A stretch of 64,000 nucleotides of DNA from Procambarus clarkii (GCF_040958095.1 NC_091172.1:25434562-25498561), one strand, 5' to 3'. Positions 30,625-41,984 are shown, counted from the first letter of the stretch. The notes: generated by a model not told the origin, from the sequence alone. Numbers and translations are program-made.

Positions 30625-31510
30625 GTACTGGCGCCACTGGTCCTGTCTTGCTGACCACCTGCACCCAGGTGGCGCCACTGGTCCCGTCTTAGTGAGCACC
30701 TGTACCCAGGTGGCGCCACTGGTCCCGTCTTAGTGAGCACCTGCACCCAGGTGGCGCCACTGGTCCTGTCTTGCTGACCACCTGCACCCAGGTGGCGCCA
30801 CTGGTCCTGTCTTGCTGACCACCTGCACCCAGGTGGCGCCACTGGTCCTGTCTTGCTGACCACCTGCACCCAGGTGGCGCCACTGGTCCCGTCTTAGTGA
30901 GCACCTGTACCCAGGTGGCGCCACTGGTCCCGTCTTAGTGAGCACCTGCACCCAGGTGGCGCCACTGGTCCTGTCTTGCTGACCACCTGCACCCAGGTGG
31001 CGCCACTGGTCCTGTCTTGCTGACCACCTGCACCCAGGTGGCGCCACTGGTCCTGTCTTGCTGACCACCTGCACCCAGGTGGCGCCACTGGTCCTGTCTT
31101 GCTGACCACCTGCACCCAGGTGGCGCCACTGGTCCTGTCTTGCTGACCACCTGCACCCAGGTGGCGCCACTGGTCCTGTCTTGCTGACCACCTGCACCCA
31201 GGTGGCGCCACTGGTCCTGTCTTGCTGACCACCTGCACCCAGGTGGCGCCACTGGTCCCGTCTTAGTGAGCACCTGTACCCAGGTGGCGCCACTGGTCCC
31301 GTCTTAGTGAGCACCTGCACCCAGGTGGCGCCACTGGTCCCGTCTTAGTGAGCACCTGTACCCAGGTGGCGCCACTGGTCCCGTCTTAGTGAGCACCTGC
31401 ACCCAGGTGGCGCCACGGGTCCCGTCTTAGTGAGCACCTGTACCCAGGTGGCGCCACTGGTCCCGTCTTAGTGAGTACCTGCACCCAGGTGGCGCCACTG
31501 GTGCCGGACG
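30625..31510 (+). repeat. 41-bp minisatellite, about 21 units of two types
   Basis: All units share CACCTG(C/T)ACCCAGGTGGCGCCA. Type A carries GTCCCGTCTTAGTGAG and type B carries GTCCTGTCTTGCTGAC. Units occur in blocks (A pairs, then runs of three and of eight B, then A to the end). Each unit has the inverted repeat CACCTG...CAGGTG. Long minus-strand frames arise from the repeat. Confidence 0.95.
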
Positions 31511-31604
31511 TCTTGCTGACCACCTGCGCCTAAGTGGCGGGAGAAGTAGGAAAAGATGTTTGTAATTAAAACATTTATTTTGTACATGTTTGTCAATACA
31601 CCAC

Positions 31605-31725
31605 TATTGCAGCGCCCCCCCCCCCTATGAGTGAACACACCACCATACCAACACAAACAGCACCCTGTAAAGGAAGGAACACCTGCTTGGCTGTTCATCC
31701 TCCCATCTGTAGGATGAACAACCTA
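31605..31725 (-). mobile_element. VNTR-bearing element relic with one unit (V4)
   Basis: GAGTGAACACACCACCATAC, CAGCACCCTGTAA, AACACCTGCTTGGCTGTTCA and TCATCC follow in the same order as the flank plus last unit of the V2 and V3 copies, with only one 51-bp-type unit. The C run replaces the missing left end. Confidence 0.55.
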
Positions 31726-31849
31726 GTTTATCCAACAAGGATAACATTTACTAACCCTTAAACTCGTTATCTTGCAGCTGCAACTTGGGAGACTATTTTA
31801 GGAACAGTATCCATATCTGGCAAGATAGTATTTTTGAAACTCAAACAAT

Positions 31850-32395
31850 GTGGAGTTTCTTGTTCTACACATATTTCTACTTTCTCCTAGATGGCCACAG
31901 TCTCTGAGGTAGTGGTCAAGGCGGTGTCCGTCACTCTCACCACAGATTCAGCAACTCCGCTGCTCAGCTGTTTTTCCATCCCGAATCTCCATGGATCCAA
32001 GATGGATTCTCACTATAACTGATTCTTTCCCTCAGCCACCTTCCCTTTGTCCATAATTGGGATTGCCAGCTGCAACCACATTGTACCATCGTACAGATTC
32101 ACTGATTTGTTGTTCTATCCTCCTTTCCTCAGTTACCTTGTCACGGCGATGTTGCCTGATAATACCCCTAACTTGTTGAAGTAAGCACAAGGAAGTAATT
32201 ATCCAAAGAAGGCATCAAGCCGGGGAACTCTTAACTTGTAGAAGAGTCTTGGGTATGAAGTATTTAATATGGTCTCCTTCAGCACCAACCAGCCCATCTG
32301 CTCGTTCATTCCCACAGATGCCAACATGGGAGGAGATCCACAGGAACTTGCTCACCCTTCCCTGACTGGTTAGTACCTACACACCTCTCTTGATT
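31850..32395 (-). mobile_element. RNase-H-type LINE fragment (family B)
   Basis: The minus strand aligns with 8590-9080 in order: the equivalents of KTLLQ, RQHRRDKVTEERRIE, MVAAGNPNYG, ESVI.RIHLGSMEI and DHYLRDC. It extends further upstream into an RNase H tail (WISSHVGICGNERAD-like near 32290-32350). Confidence 0.65.
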
Positions 32396-32493
32396 TCAGC
32401 GACTGTCCCTTAGTGTTCTGCCTGTTGTTGTTCCTGCGGCTTTGTAGTGCGGCTTGACATGACAGTGGCGGTTATCTCTGCTTGCGTTGACGA

Positions 32494-32790
32494 GGCTACG
32501 AGTTAGACGACCTGGACCCCTCAGACTACGAGTTAGACTACCTGGCCCACTCAGACTACGAGTTAGACTACCTGGCCCACTCAGACTACGAGTTAGACTA
32601 CCTGGCCCACTCAGACTACGAGTTAGACTACCTGGCCCACTCAGACTACGAGTTAGACTACCTGGCCCACTCAGACTACGAGTTAGACTACCTGGCCCAC
32701 TCAGACTACGAGTTAGACTACCTGGCCCACTCAGACTACGAGTTAGACTACCTGGCCCACTCAGACTACGAATTAGACTACCTGGCCCAC
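32494..32790 (+). repeat. 30-bp minisatellite, about 10 units
   Basis: The unit begins CTACGAGTTAGACTACCTGG and is nearly uniform. As 30 is a multiple of 3 it stays open in several frames. I do not regard these as genes. Confidence 0.95.
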
Positions 32791-33755
32791 ATATATTACA
32801 TGTATCATTCACGTTAAGAGTCCAGCTCTGATATCATGATTTACAATTGTCCTTTTTTTTCCCTCTTTAAAGGCCGTCTTTGCTGTGCTACATTCTTTTC
32901 CTCGTGGAAATTGCAGATAAAAGCACAATACACTCGCGTTCCTGTTAGAGGGGTTGGAATGGGCAGGTAGGGATGAAGGGGGATGTGTGTGTGTGGGGGG
33001 GGGGAATGGGGTGACCTGCAGAAGGAACAATGGGTCGAGATGAACGAGGCATCAGGACGGGGGAGCTGAACACACCAGAGGGTCCGGATCCACAGAAATC
33101 GTCAAGACGGTCGTGTTGCGTGGTAACCCATGGCCAAGCTCTCTTACCTTACCCAGGCCTTCAGTACCCCCCCCCCCCCCCAAACCCCACCTCCCCTCCC
33201 TCAACCCCGCCCCCTCCCACCTTTCCACATCATCCGAGCTCCAGCCCTCCCTCACCCCACCCCATCCCCTCACTTTTCCTTTTATCTTTGCTTGCTACTT
33301 CTCCCACCGTCCTTTATAGCCACATTTATCACCTCCCTCGCTATACCCCCCTTCGCCTGCTCCCTCCCCCACCGGCACACATCTCCCCACCCCCGACCCC
33401 CCACTCCCCCACACAAGTAAGACAGAATGCACGCACACAAACACACGCGCGGGCTTTCAGATCTCGCGAAAACAAGTCGTAGGCAAGAACTGCTACGAGC
33501 GCTGGCATTGATTATTTTGTGTATCCTGTGTCGAACACGGCGCTCGTTCACATCCCTCTAAGACACTCTTGTTATTAGCCAGATGTAGAGTGCGAAGGTC
33601 GAGGTTGAGAAGACCCCCAGACAGTCTTAGGGGAAGGACCTTACACATGGGATATGTAGACCCAGAATCGCACTTTAACGCGACGGGAAGCATTATAAGA
33701 CTATAACACTAAGATGGTTTGACTGCATAGCGCTTAAAGGGAATTTGAGGAGAGA
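32791..33755. other. No gene seen; strand-biased C/T-rich stretch
   Basis: A G run is near 32996-33003. From 33165 to 33415 the plus strand is almost only C, T and A, with long CCCC blocks. The open frames there are proline-rich by composition. Nothing else was recognised. Confidence 0.45.
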
Positions 33756-33851
33756 GTGAAGGAATGATGCCCCTGCCACCTATACCATCAGGGATCGAAC
33801 GCAGACCCTGCAAAAAGCGAGATTGTTGTTGTGCTGACCAATCTACATGGA
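33756..33851 (-). mobile_element. tRNA-derived SINE head (family P), diverged
   Basis: On the minus strand CATGTAGATTGGTCAGCAC and a GTCTGCGTTCGATCCCTGAT B box match the P head. Confidence 0.55.
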
Positions 33852-33995
33852 GAGGCAGCAAGTGTGCAACAATGTTCGCCTCTAGAGAACACTTGGGTCT
33901 GTAAATGTATCATCAATGATTTGGCATTTGTGGGAAAGATTCTTATTATCTGGATTATAAATGTTATTTCATTTGTTTTTGTTTTTATTTTGTTT

Positions 33996-34886
33996 GCCCC
34001 GAGGGGCGAGTTTATTGGGCAGCGCCACTCATCCTGTGAGTGGACACACCGCCATAGTGACAGTATTGGGCAGCGCCACTCATCCTGTGAGTGGACACAC
34101 CGCCATAGTGACAGTATTGGGCAGCGCCACTCATCCTGTGAGTGGACACACCGCCATAGTGACAGTATTGAGCAGCGCCACTCATCCTGTGAGTGGACAC
34201 ACCGCCATAGTGACAGTATTGGGCAGCGCCACTCATCCTGTGAGTGAACACACCGCCACAGTGACAGTATTGGGCAGCGCCACTCATCCTGTGAGTGGAC
34301 ACACCGCCATAGTGACAGTATTGGGCAGCGCCACTCATCCTGTGAGTGGACACACCGCCATAGTGACAGTATTGGGCAGCGCCACTCATCCTGCGAGTGG
34401 ACACACCGCCATAGTGACAGTATTGGGCAGCGCCACTCATCCTGTGAGTGGACACACCGCCATAGTGACAGTATTGGGCAGCGCCACTCATCTTGTGAGT
34501 GGACACACCGCCATAGTGACAGTACTGGGCAGCGCCACTCATCTTGTGAGTGGACACACCGCCATAGTGACAGTATTGGGCAGCGCCACTCATCCTGCGA
34601 GTGGACACACCGCCATAGTGACAGTATTGGGCAGCGCCACTCATCCTGTGAGTGGACACACCGCCATAGTGACAGTATTGGGCAGCGCCACTCATCCTGC
34701 GAGTGGACACACCGCCATAGTGACAGTATTGGGCAGCGCCACTCATCCTGTGAGTGGACACACCGCCATAGCAGCATGTACAACACTCCCCAATAGGAGG
34801 AAACCCAGCTGGGTTGTTCATCCTGTCACTTGCACCCAGACACAGGTGGGAACAATTGAGCTTTGTTCAACTGTTCAAGTGAGCAG
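33996..34886 (-). mobile_element. VNTR-bearing dispersed element, 15-unit copy (V2)
   Basis: The left end is the palindrome GCCCCGAGGGGC, then about 15 units of 51 bp (GGCAGCGCCACTCATCCTGT...). The unique end CACTCCCCAATAGGAGGAAA, GTTGTTCATCCTGTCACTTG and GTTCAAGTGAGCAG follows. Unit variants with TCTTGTGAG or CTGCGAG are scattered. Confidence 0.9.
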
Positions 34887-35074
34887 ACTATCAAACACGG
34901 GATTAACATCTTTTAAGGATGTTAAAGAACTTTTTAAGGAACCTTTAGAGGAACCTTTCATAGTCAGTATCTATTTGACAAAAAAAGATATTTCATAATT
35001 CTTAAAATGTGGATATGATACTGCCATGTTTTTAATGTCTGTGAGGTAGTTAGTTGTCCACACAATGTCCTTCA
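34887..35074. other. Short AT-rich spacer
   Basis: TAAAGAACTTTTTAAGGAAC is a small repetitive motif. No gene is seen. Confidence 0.35.
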
Positions 35075-35192
35075 CTACACACAGAGATCACACTAACGTG
35101 ATGCATCAAATGAACAAATCCACAAGGAATTTGTCTGGGATGCTCCCGGACGCAGGTTCGAATCCTCGTCACGGCCCTTGTGGATTTGTTCA
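35075..35192. mobile_element. tRNA-like SINE (family W), deleted copy
   Basis: It shares ACGTGATGCATCAAATGAAC and the GAACAAATCCACAAGG/CCTTGTGGATTTGTTC inverted ends with 2832-3012. Only one B box (AGGTTCGAATCC) remains. Confidence 0.7.
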
Positions 35193-35194
35193 AT

Positions 35195-35735
35195 GTCCTT
35201 CACTCTTGCTGCAAATTCTGCGACTTCGGTGCTCAGCTGTGGTTTCCATCTCGAATCTCCCTAAGTACTTGAATCAAAGACGAATTCTTGCATTTACGGA
35301 TTCCCTCTTTCGGCCACATTTCCGTCATTAATGAATGACATTATCGGCGGCAACTGCATTGAAGCAGCGTACAGATTAACTGACGTGGTCCTCTATCCTC
35401 TTTTCCTCGGTTATCTTGTCAAAATAATGTTGTTTGATGGTGTCCCCTGGTTTATAAAATGGTCTTGGGGACGAATTATTCGGCGTGGCCTCTTTCAGCG
35501 TCCTCTGCTGCCATCACATCTGCTCGTTCATGTCCACAGATGCCAGCATGAGAAGCAATCCGCAGGAACTTGATCCGTAGCTCGATTGCATTTTCACTGT
35601 TCTGTTTGTTTCATCTACAATCTCGCTGCTTTCTCCGTGACTTTTTCAGAGACTTTGCAATGCCGCTCTTAAGTCACTGTAGATCACTGCTACCTATCTT
35701 AATTCCGTAAGAGTGGCCATAGATCTTACGTGCGT
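35195..35735 (-). mobile_element. RNase-H-type LINE fragment (family B), decayed
   Basis: In minus orientation it parallels 31850-32395: GCTCAGCTGTGGTTTCCATC, the ACAGATTAACTGACGTGGTC stretch, ATCTTGTCAAAATAATGTTG and CTGCTCGTTCATGTCCACAG. It is fused directly to the W-family SINE at its 3' end. Confidence 0.6.
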
Positions 35736-35777
35736 TGAGCAGAAGTTCTTAATCCCTGTTTTTTCCCCACTGTCGTT

Positions 35778-35980
35778 ACCCAACCACTTGGGCTGGACGG
35801 TACAGCTACTGTCTTGTATCATGCAGGTCGGCGTTCAATCCCCGACCGTCCAAGTGGTTGGGCACCATTCCTTCCTTCCCCCCCCCCCCCCACCCCACCC
35901 CGTCCCATCCCAAATCCTTACCCCTTTCAGGCGCTATATAGTCGTGCTGGCTTGGCACTTTCTTCTGATAGTTTCCTTCC
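35778..35980 (+). mobile_element. tRNA-derived SINE (family P), full layout
   Basis: The head CCACTTGGGCTGGACGGTAC has an A-box-like part and a B-box-like GTTCAATCCC. It is followed by CACCATTCCTTCC, a C run, CCCATCCCAAATCCTTACCC and GCGCTATATAGTCGTGCTGG. Confidence 0.8.
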
Positions 35981-36403
35981 TTCCACTGTCGTTTAGGAAA
36001 GCAATATGTCTAATTACAGTGCACACTGCTCCAGCCCTGCCATTAGTCGCGTTGAGAGACCCATTAGTCTAGACGTGTTCTTAGTCATTTTCTGTCTATT
36101 ATTTCCTCGAAATATATATATATGGTTCGTTTCTGGAGGTAACAAGTTGGACTTCTTCGTTGGCATCTCGTATATTAGAATCTCTCATGGTTGATGATGG
36201 TCAACCCCCACTCAAGAACATCACTAATTTGCAGGTCTTCGTTCCCCTCCTCTTGTAATGGGAGTGCGCCTTTGTCTTATTTGTGAAGAAAGTGAAACCA
36301 AGTTCAGTACATGTCCTTCCAAGTTGAATGGACTGCTTTATTTTTTACAATGGGGGGGGGGGGGGGGGGGGGTGAGGTCTTGAGTTAGAAAAGCATCTGC
36401 TAT
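35981..36403. other. No gene seen; 22-G homopolymer
   Basis: Unique-looking sequence followed by a run of about 20 G at 36353-36372. Confidence 0.45.
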
Positions 36404-36515
36404 TCACCTAGTTGTATTCATCTAGTTGTGTTTGCGGGGGATGATCTTTGCTCTTTCGGCCCGCCTCTCAACTGTCAATCAACTGTTTACTAACTACTAG
36501 TGAGGGGGGGGGGGG
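36404..36515 (-). mobile_element. CR1-like LINE 3' tail, variant
   Basis: Two TTCACCTAGTTGTATTC-type repeats precede GCCCGCCTCTCAACTGTCAA and CAACTGTTTACTAACTAC. The same variant is at 57600-57716. Unlike most copies, this one is not embedded in (GT)n. Confidence 0.65.
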
Positions 36516-36524
36516 TTAAGATTC

Positions 36525-36995
36525 CTCCTTGAGGAGGTCTCCAGCAGCTCCATATTTGTTATGCTTGTGACTGATCCGTTAAAGATAACCTGGCTTTCCA
36601 TCCTGTAAAATAGTCTTCAGTCCATTTCAGGAATCTTCCCTTGACACCCGCGCGTGCAAGGTCATCCAGGACTGCAATGTTTTAATTGCAGTGTGTCAAA
36701 GTCTCCTTCAGTGTAAACAAACACAGTACTTGGCTGTGTCATTATGTTGTTTTTATGGCCTGTTGAAAGACCTGGTTTACTTCAGCTTGGAGGTTAGCTG
36801 TGTTCTCTGTAGTTTCTACTTATACAAAACCCGTAATGTCATGTGTAAAGGATGACGCGGTACTATAGTTTGTGTCCTTGTCTGTGTGCGATATGAGGAT
36901 GAGGAAGAGCACTGGAGCAAGCACAGTACCCTCGGGGACTGAGCTTGTCACGGTGCATGATCCACATTTAATGTTGTTGACTATTACTCTTTGTG
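36525..36995 (-). mobile_element. Decayed non-LTR RT fragments
   Basis: A minus-strand frame near 36620-36680 gives LDDLARAGVKGRFLKWTEDY, a pre-palm RT motif. Another near 36905-36985 gives VPEGTVLAPVLFLIL, which resembles the palm B motif. They are in the reverse of the expected order, so two LINE fragments or a rearrangement are present. Confidence 0.5.
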
Positions 36996-37334
36996 TTCTG
37001 GTCGTTAGACGTATTGAAGATCATCTTCCTACTTAGCCAGTTGCTCCTTCGTGCATATTTTGAGTGCAGTAACACCGTAGTCACGTATGTATAAACCTTT
37101 CGTGCCGAGTTTCCGTATATATTATAGCAGCGTTTTGCTTGTGTTATATTACAGCCCATATCATAGTTGTCTCCCAATTATGATATGGGCAGGTAGAGGT
37201 AGGAGCTTCCTGCTCAAAATCCATGCTGGCTGGAGTTGAATAATGAGTCCTTGCCTAACCTAATCTAAACCAACCTAGTGTAGATGTGTCGTAGAAGTTC
37301 AAGGAAGTACTCGAGTCCGGGATGAGTGTCCTTT
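36996..37334. other. No gene seen
   Basis: An ATATGGG..CCCATAT inverted pair (CATATCATAGTTGTCTCCCAATTATGATATG near 37157-37189) is the only structure noted. Confidence 0.4.
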
Positions 37335-37560
37335 CTGATCTCATGGATCAACGTCTCCACGGCCCGGTCTCTGACCAGGCCTCGTGGTCAGGAAGTGGAA
37401 TGGACTGAAAGAAGAGAATGTGGAAGTCACCTCCATCCACAACTTTAAGATCAGATTGAACAACGAATTCGAACGTGGGAATAGTTAAATTATAGCACAA
37501 GAGGTGCTGCCAGACTAGTAGGCGGGGCACCAGGAGCTACACCTCACACACCTGTAGTCG
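37335..37560. mobile_element. Fused LINE tails (family C 3' end and another)
   Basis: GATCAACGTCTCCACGGCCC and GGTCTCTGACCAGGCCTC match the minus-strand family C tail. From about 37384 a plus-strand frame reads a VEVTSIHNFKIRLNNE motif, the usual end of a LINE ORF2. Confidence 0.5.
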
Positions 37561-37674
37561 CAGGCAGGTGTAAGCAGCCCTCCACACCTGGCTTCGCCTC
37601 ACTAGGGACGCCAGATGTGTCTTGCGGGCCGCCACTCACTGCTCTTCACTTTGTTAATTTTAATTTTAAATTTT

Positions 37675-38353
37675 GCCCCGAGGGGCGAGTTTATTGGGCA
37701 GCGCCACTCATCCTGTGAGTGGACACACCGCCATAGTGACAGTATTGGGCAGCGTCACTCATCCTGTGAGTGGACACACCGCCATAGTGACAGTATTGGG
37801 CAGCGCCACTCATCCTGTGAGAGGACACACCGCCATAGTGACAGTATTGGGCAGCGCCACTCATCCTGTGAGTGGACACACCGCCATAGTGACAGTATTG
37901 GGCAGCGTCACTCATCCTGTGAGTGGACACACCGCCATAGTGACAGTATTGGGCAGCGCCACTCATCTTGTGAGTGGACACACCGCCATAGTGACAGTAA
38001 TGGGCAGCGCCACTCATCTTGTGAGTGGACACACCGCCATAGTGACAGTATTGGGCAGCGCCACTCATCTTGTGAGTGGACACACCGCCATAGTGACAGT
38101 ATTGGGCAGCGCCACTCATCCTGTGAGTGGACACGCCGCCATAGTGACAGTATTGGGCAGCGTCACTCATCCTGTGAGTGGACACACCGCCATAGTGACA
38201 GTATTGGTCAGCGTCACTCATCCTGTGAGTGGACACACCGCCATAGCAGCATGTACAACACTCCCCAATAGGGAGAAAACCTGCTGGGTTGTTCATCCTG
38301 TCACTTGTACCCAGACACAGCTGGGACTTGCTTAACTGTCTCAAGTGAACAGC
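37675..38353 (-). mobile_element. VNTR-bearing dispersed element, 11-unit copy (V3)
   Basis: It has the same palindrome GCCCCGAGGGGC and 51-bp units as V2, and the same unique end as V1 (CCCAGACACAGCTGGGACTT, GTTGTTCATCCTGTCAC). About 11 units are present. Confidence 0.9.
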
Positions 38354-38394
38354 TCCTCACACATAAAGTCGTATATTACTCAAATGTTGCCGCG

Positions 38395-38668
<274 letters not shown>

Positions 38669-38827
38669 AGTTCCTCCTAAACTTTGGTTTCTCTATTTTA
38701 GTTTTTGCTAATTATGTCTTTCATTTTACTTCCTAGACGCTAATCCCGGAGTGTTCCTCTTGCGTGGCCAAGGTCTCGGCGCTTCTCGAAGGTTTATAGT
38801 CGTGACTCTCTAATTAACAGTTTGGCT
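38669..38827. other. Short unannotated spacer
   Basis: No feature recognised. Confidence 0.35.
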
Positions 38828-40984
38828 GTTGCATCAGAGCGGCTGCGTCTCTCTCACATAGTTATTCGGTAAATTTTGTTTCCTCTTTTGGTGTTCTCCT
38901 CTCTGAAGAGGCCCATTGTTGTCTTTCCTCTGAGGCATTAGTATTCTCCTGAGTCACTGATGTTCCAACTTTCCCTCTGACAATTTTGTATGTGGTTGTC
39001 ATATCTCAACCCGTTCTCGCACTTTCTTACAGTGAATATTGACTTATTAAATAAGTGCATATGTGACATACTAAACATACTAGTTTACCTTGAAAAGCTT
39101 CATAGAAAACACCGACCTTGCCTAACCTTCTTAGTATGTTAAGATAAGCATCTTATTGCTTCGTAATTACAATTATTACTTAACCTATACCTATAATAGG
39201 TTATGTAATAATTGTAATTACAAAGCAATAAGATGCTTATCTTAACATACTAAGAAGGTTAGGTAAGGTCGGTGTTTTCAATGAAGCTTTTTAAGGTAAA
39301 CTAAAATATTCACAATAAATTAGTATGTCACATATGCACGTATTTAATAAGTCAATATTGACTATACGAAAGTACGAGAACGGGTTGTATATCTCCCCCC
39401 CCCCTAATTCTTCTGTCCTGTAGCGACGTGGGGTTTAATTGTAGTAGACTTTTTTCGTAACTCATACCTCTCAATTCTGGAACTAGTCTGGTGGCATACC
39501 TCTGAACTTTTTTCTAACTTCGTCTGGTGTATCTAGATATGGATCCACACATACTCCAGGATTGGTCTGCCATATATATGAAATACAAAGTTCTGAATGA
39601 TTCCTTTCACAAATTTCTAAAAGCAATTCTTATGTTGGCTAACCAAGTATATGCCGCTGATGACATTCTTATGATGTGAGCTTCAGGAATAAGTTCGGTG
39701 TGACATCGACCCCCAGAACTTTTCTATATGATTCCTGAAGGATTTGATCTCCCATTTGATACCTTGTTTCCGGTCTCTTGCTCCCTTCGCCTAATTTCAT
39801 TACTTTTCATTTACTTGAGTTAAATTCAAGTAGCAACTTATTTGTCCAAGTCCTCTTTTAGCCTCTTGCTAGCTTCCTCTTTCTTAATTGTCCTCATAAT
39901 TTCTTAATCATCTCCAAGTATGGAGATTAATGAGTCTGTTATTCCCTCTTGAAGGTCATTTACGTATATGAGAAACAGGATTGGTGCTGGTACTGAACCG
40001 GGACTCAGCTGGTGACATCAAGACAGTAATTCGATGTTTTATGTTACTTACGTACTTCGTTATCCACTGGAGTACCTTCTTTATCACTCCTGCCTGCTTC
40101 TCCAACTTACACACTATAGTCTCTTATTGGGCACTGTGTCAAAAGCTTTCTCACAAACTAGAAATATGCATTCTACCAACCCTGCTCTGCCTTTTCTATA
40201 TCTTGTCCCCTGGTCATAAACCTGACCCCGTGCTGGAGATGTGTTACAAATTCCCTTCCCTCCAAATGGCCTTGAAACCTTTTTCTCAAAATCTTCTGCG
40301 TCACTTGGTATGCAAGTTAGGAACACTTTGCTTGGTATGCAAGTTAGGAACACTCCCCCTGTGTTCAGTGCCGCCTGTCTCCCTTCTTGAATATTGGGAC
40401 TACATAACTTGTCTTCGACTTTTCTGGCAGGTCTCCTGTTTCCGGTGATCTACTATGTGGCACAGAAAGTGACAAGCATAGTGCTTCTGCTCCCTTTTTT
40501 AGTATCCATTGCGAGTGTCTGGTCCAACAGCCTTTGTCATGTTCAGTTTCAACAACAGATGCTTTCATACCTCCTCTCTGGCAACATCAAATTCCTCAAG
40601 TGTTGCCTAGTTTAATGCCACCTCTCACAGTTCAGGCACTTCCTCTATTTTGAAGACATCTTCAAATATCTTGAATTCTTCATTCACCTCAGTGTCATTC
40701 TCGGTGAGCCTGCCCTTTCACAGTTTCATCACCTGTTTCTTTACTGTTGTCTTCTCCTGATATAGCTGTGGCTTCTCTGTTGCCACAGAGCGGCTGCGTC
40801 TCTCTCACATAGTTGTCCGGTAAATTTTCCTTCTTCTTTTGCTGTTCTCCTCTCTGAAGAGGCTCCTTGTTGTGTCTTTCCTCTGAGGCATTAGTGTTCT
40901 CCTGAGTCACTGGTGTTCCAACTTTCCCTCTGACAATTTTGTATGTGGTAGTCATATCTCCCCCAAATTCTTCTGTCCTGTAGC
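38828..40984 (-). mobile_element. Rearranged CR1-like LINE (family A) with direct-repeat ends
   Basis: On the minus strand the copy reads a linker (RGEQQKKKENLPDNYVRETQ near 40790-40900), the start of RT (SYVVPIFKKGD near 40370-40400), CEKAFDTVPNK near 40120-40150, the ITPNL-like and LANIRIAFRNL regions and a C-terminal stretch up to TYKIVRG. It then repeats the linker. The outer 200 bp are direct repeats (38828-39006 plus 39389-39424, versus 40779-40984), indicating a partial tandem duplication of about 1.6 kb. A MITE interrupts the left repeat. Confidence 0.7.
39007..39388. mobile_element. Palindromic MITE (family M2), complete
   Basis: The near-perfect palindrome begins CAACCCGTTCTCGCACTTTC and ends GAAAGTACGAGAACGGGTTG, with arms of about 185 bp meeting at ACCTATACCTATAATAGGT. 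Each arm carries a TTAGG(T)AAGGT-type block. ATATCT flanks it (39001-39006, 39389-39394). The empty site with one ATATCT is preserved at 40954-40959. Confidence 0.92.
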
Positions 40985-41228
40985 TGTGAACTGTGAACAA
41001 GTTTAGGTTGGGTCTTTTTCTCTATTTGCGCTGTCGATTTAATATTGTCTTACCACTTCACTGAATTATTCATTCTTGGGCCTCTGGTATCTCCTCTGCT
41101 CTCTGATGTCCCGCTTACTTGCTGTGCTTCTTTATTTCTCAGTAAACCTCAGGTTCCTCCTTTGCGGGTCCTTTTTTTCCTTGTGGACCAGGACAAAGTT
41201 GTCTGTCCTGGTCTGTCTTTTGATAATT
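40985..41228. other. No gene seen
   Basis: Unique-looking C/T-rich spacer between LINE copies. Confidence 0.35.
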
Positions 41229-41842
41229 TTGCATGATGTGTGTACTCACCTAGATGTGCTTGCGGGGGGTTGAGCTCTGGCTCTGTGTGTACTCACCTAG
41301 TTGTACTGACCTAGTTATGCTTGCGGGGGTTGAGCTTTGGTTCCGCCTCTCGATTATCAATCAACTGGTGTACAGGTTCCTGAAGCTATTGGGCTGTATA
41401 AAATCTACATTTGAAACTGTGTAAGGGGTCAGTCTCCACCACATCACTGCCTAATGCAATTCATTTGTTAACAACTTTCACACTGAAAAAAATTTTTCTA
41501 ATGTCTATGTGATTTATTTAGGTACTAAGTTTCCTCCTGTGTCCCCTTGTTCGTGTTTCGCCCATGCAAAATGTTTTTTTTTCCACTCTGTCAATACCTC
41601 TGAGAATTTTGTAGGTGTGATCATGTCCCCCCTAACTCTTCTGTCTTCCAGGGACGTGAGGTTTAATTCTCGTAGTCTCTCCTCGTAACTCATACCTCTC
41701 AGTTCTGGAACCAGTCTGGTGGCATACCTCTGAATCTTCTCTAACTTTGTTTTGTGTTGAACTAGATCTGGACTCCCGACTGGAGCTCCATACACCAGGA
41801 TTGGTCTGATATATGTGGTATATAAAGTTCTGAATGATTCCT
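41229..41842 (-). mobile_element. CR1-like LINE copy (family A), 5'-truncated
   Basis: It reads from the ESFRTLYTT-type position to the 3' end: QRYATRLVPELRGMSYEERL, LNLTSLEDRRVRGD, then the untranslated tail. A second 45-bp LINE 3' tail is stacked on the end (41236-41283), separated by GTGTGT. The 5' truncation point is (GT)n. Confidence 0.85.
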
Positions 41843-41843
41843 T

Positions 41844-41874
<31 letters not shown>

Positions 41875-41901
41875 GTGCGTGTGTGTGTATGTGTGTGTGT
41901 A

Positions 41902-41982
<81 letters not shown>
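41843..41982. repeat. (GT)n microsatellite at LINE 5' junction
   Basis: About 70 GT dinucleotides with a few GC and TA interruptions. Confidence 0.97.

Positions 41983-41984
<2 letters not shown>

Noticed and set aside
30730..31320. 196-residue repeat protein on the minus strand
   Set aside because: It is a product of the 41-bp minisatellite, with no unique sequence beyond the array.
32494..32790. CRISPR-like regular array here and at 23216, 30625 and 45433
   Set aside because: Units are contiguous with no unique spacers. The genome is clearly eukaryotic.
33030..33482. 150-residue proline-rich frame
   Set aside because: The sequence is strongly C/T-biased, and the frame and its overlapping alternatives reflect composition.
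33788..34998. Frames of 332-345 residues with 17-residue repeats
   Set aside because: They are shadows of the 51-bp units in the VNTR-bearing element. The same peptides appear at 9191 and 37675 with different lengths.
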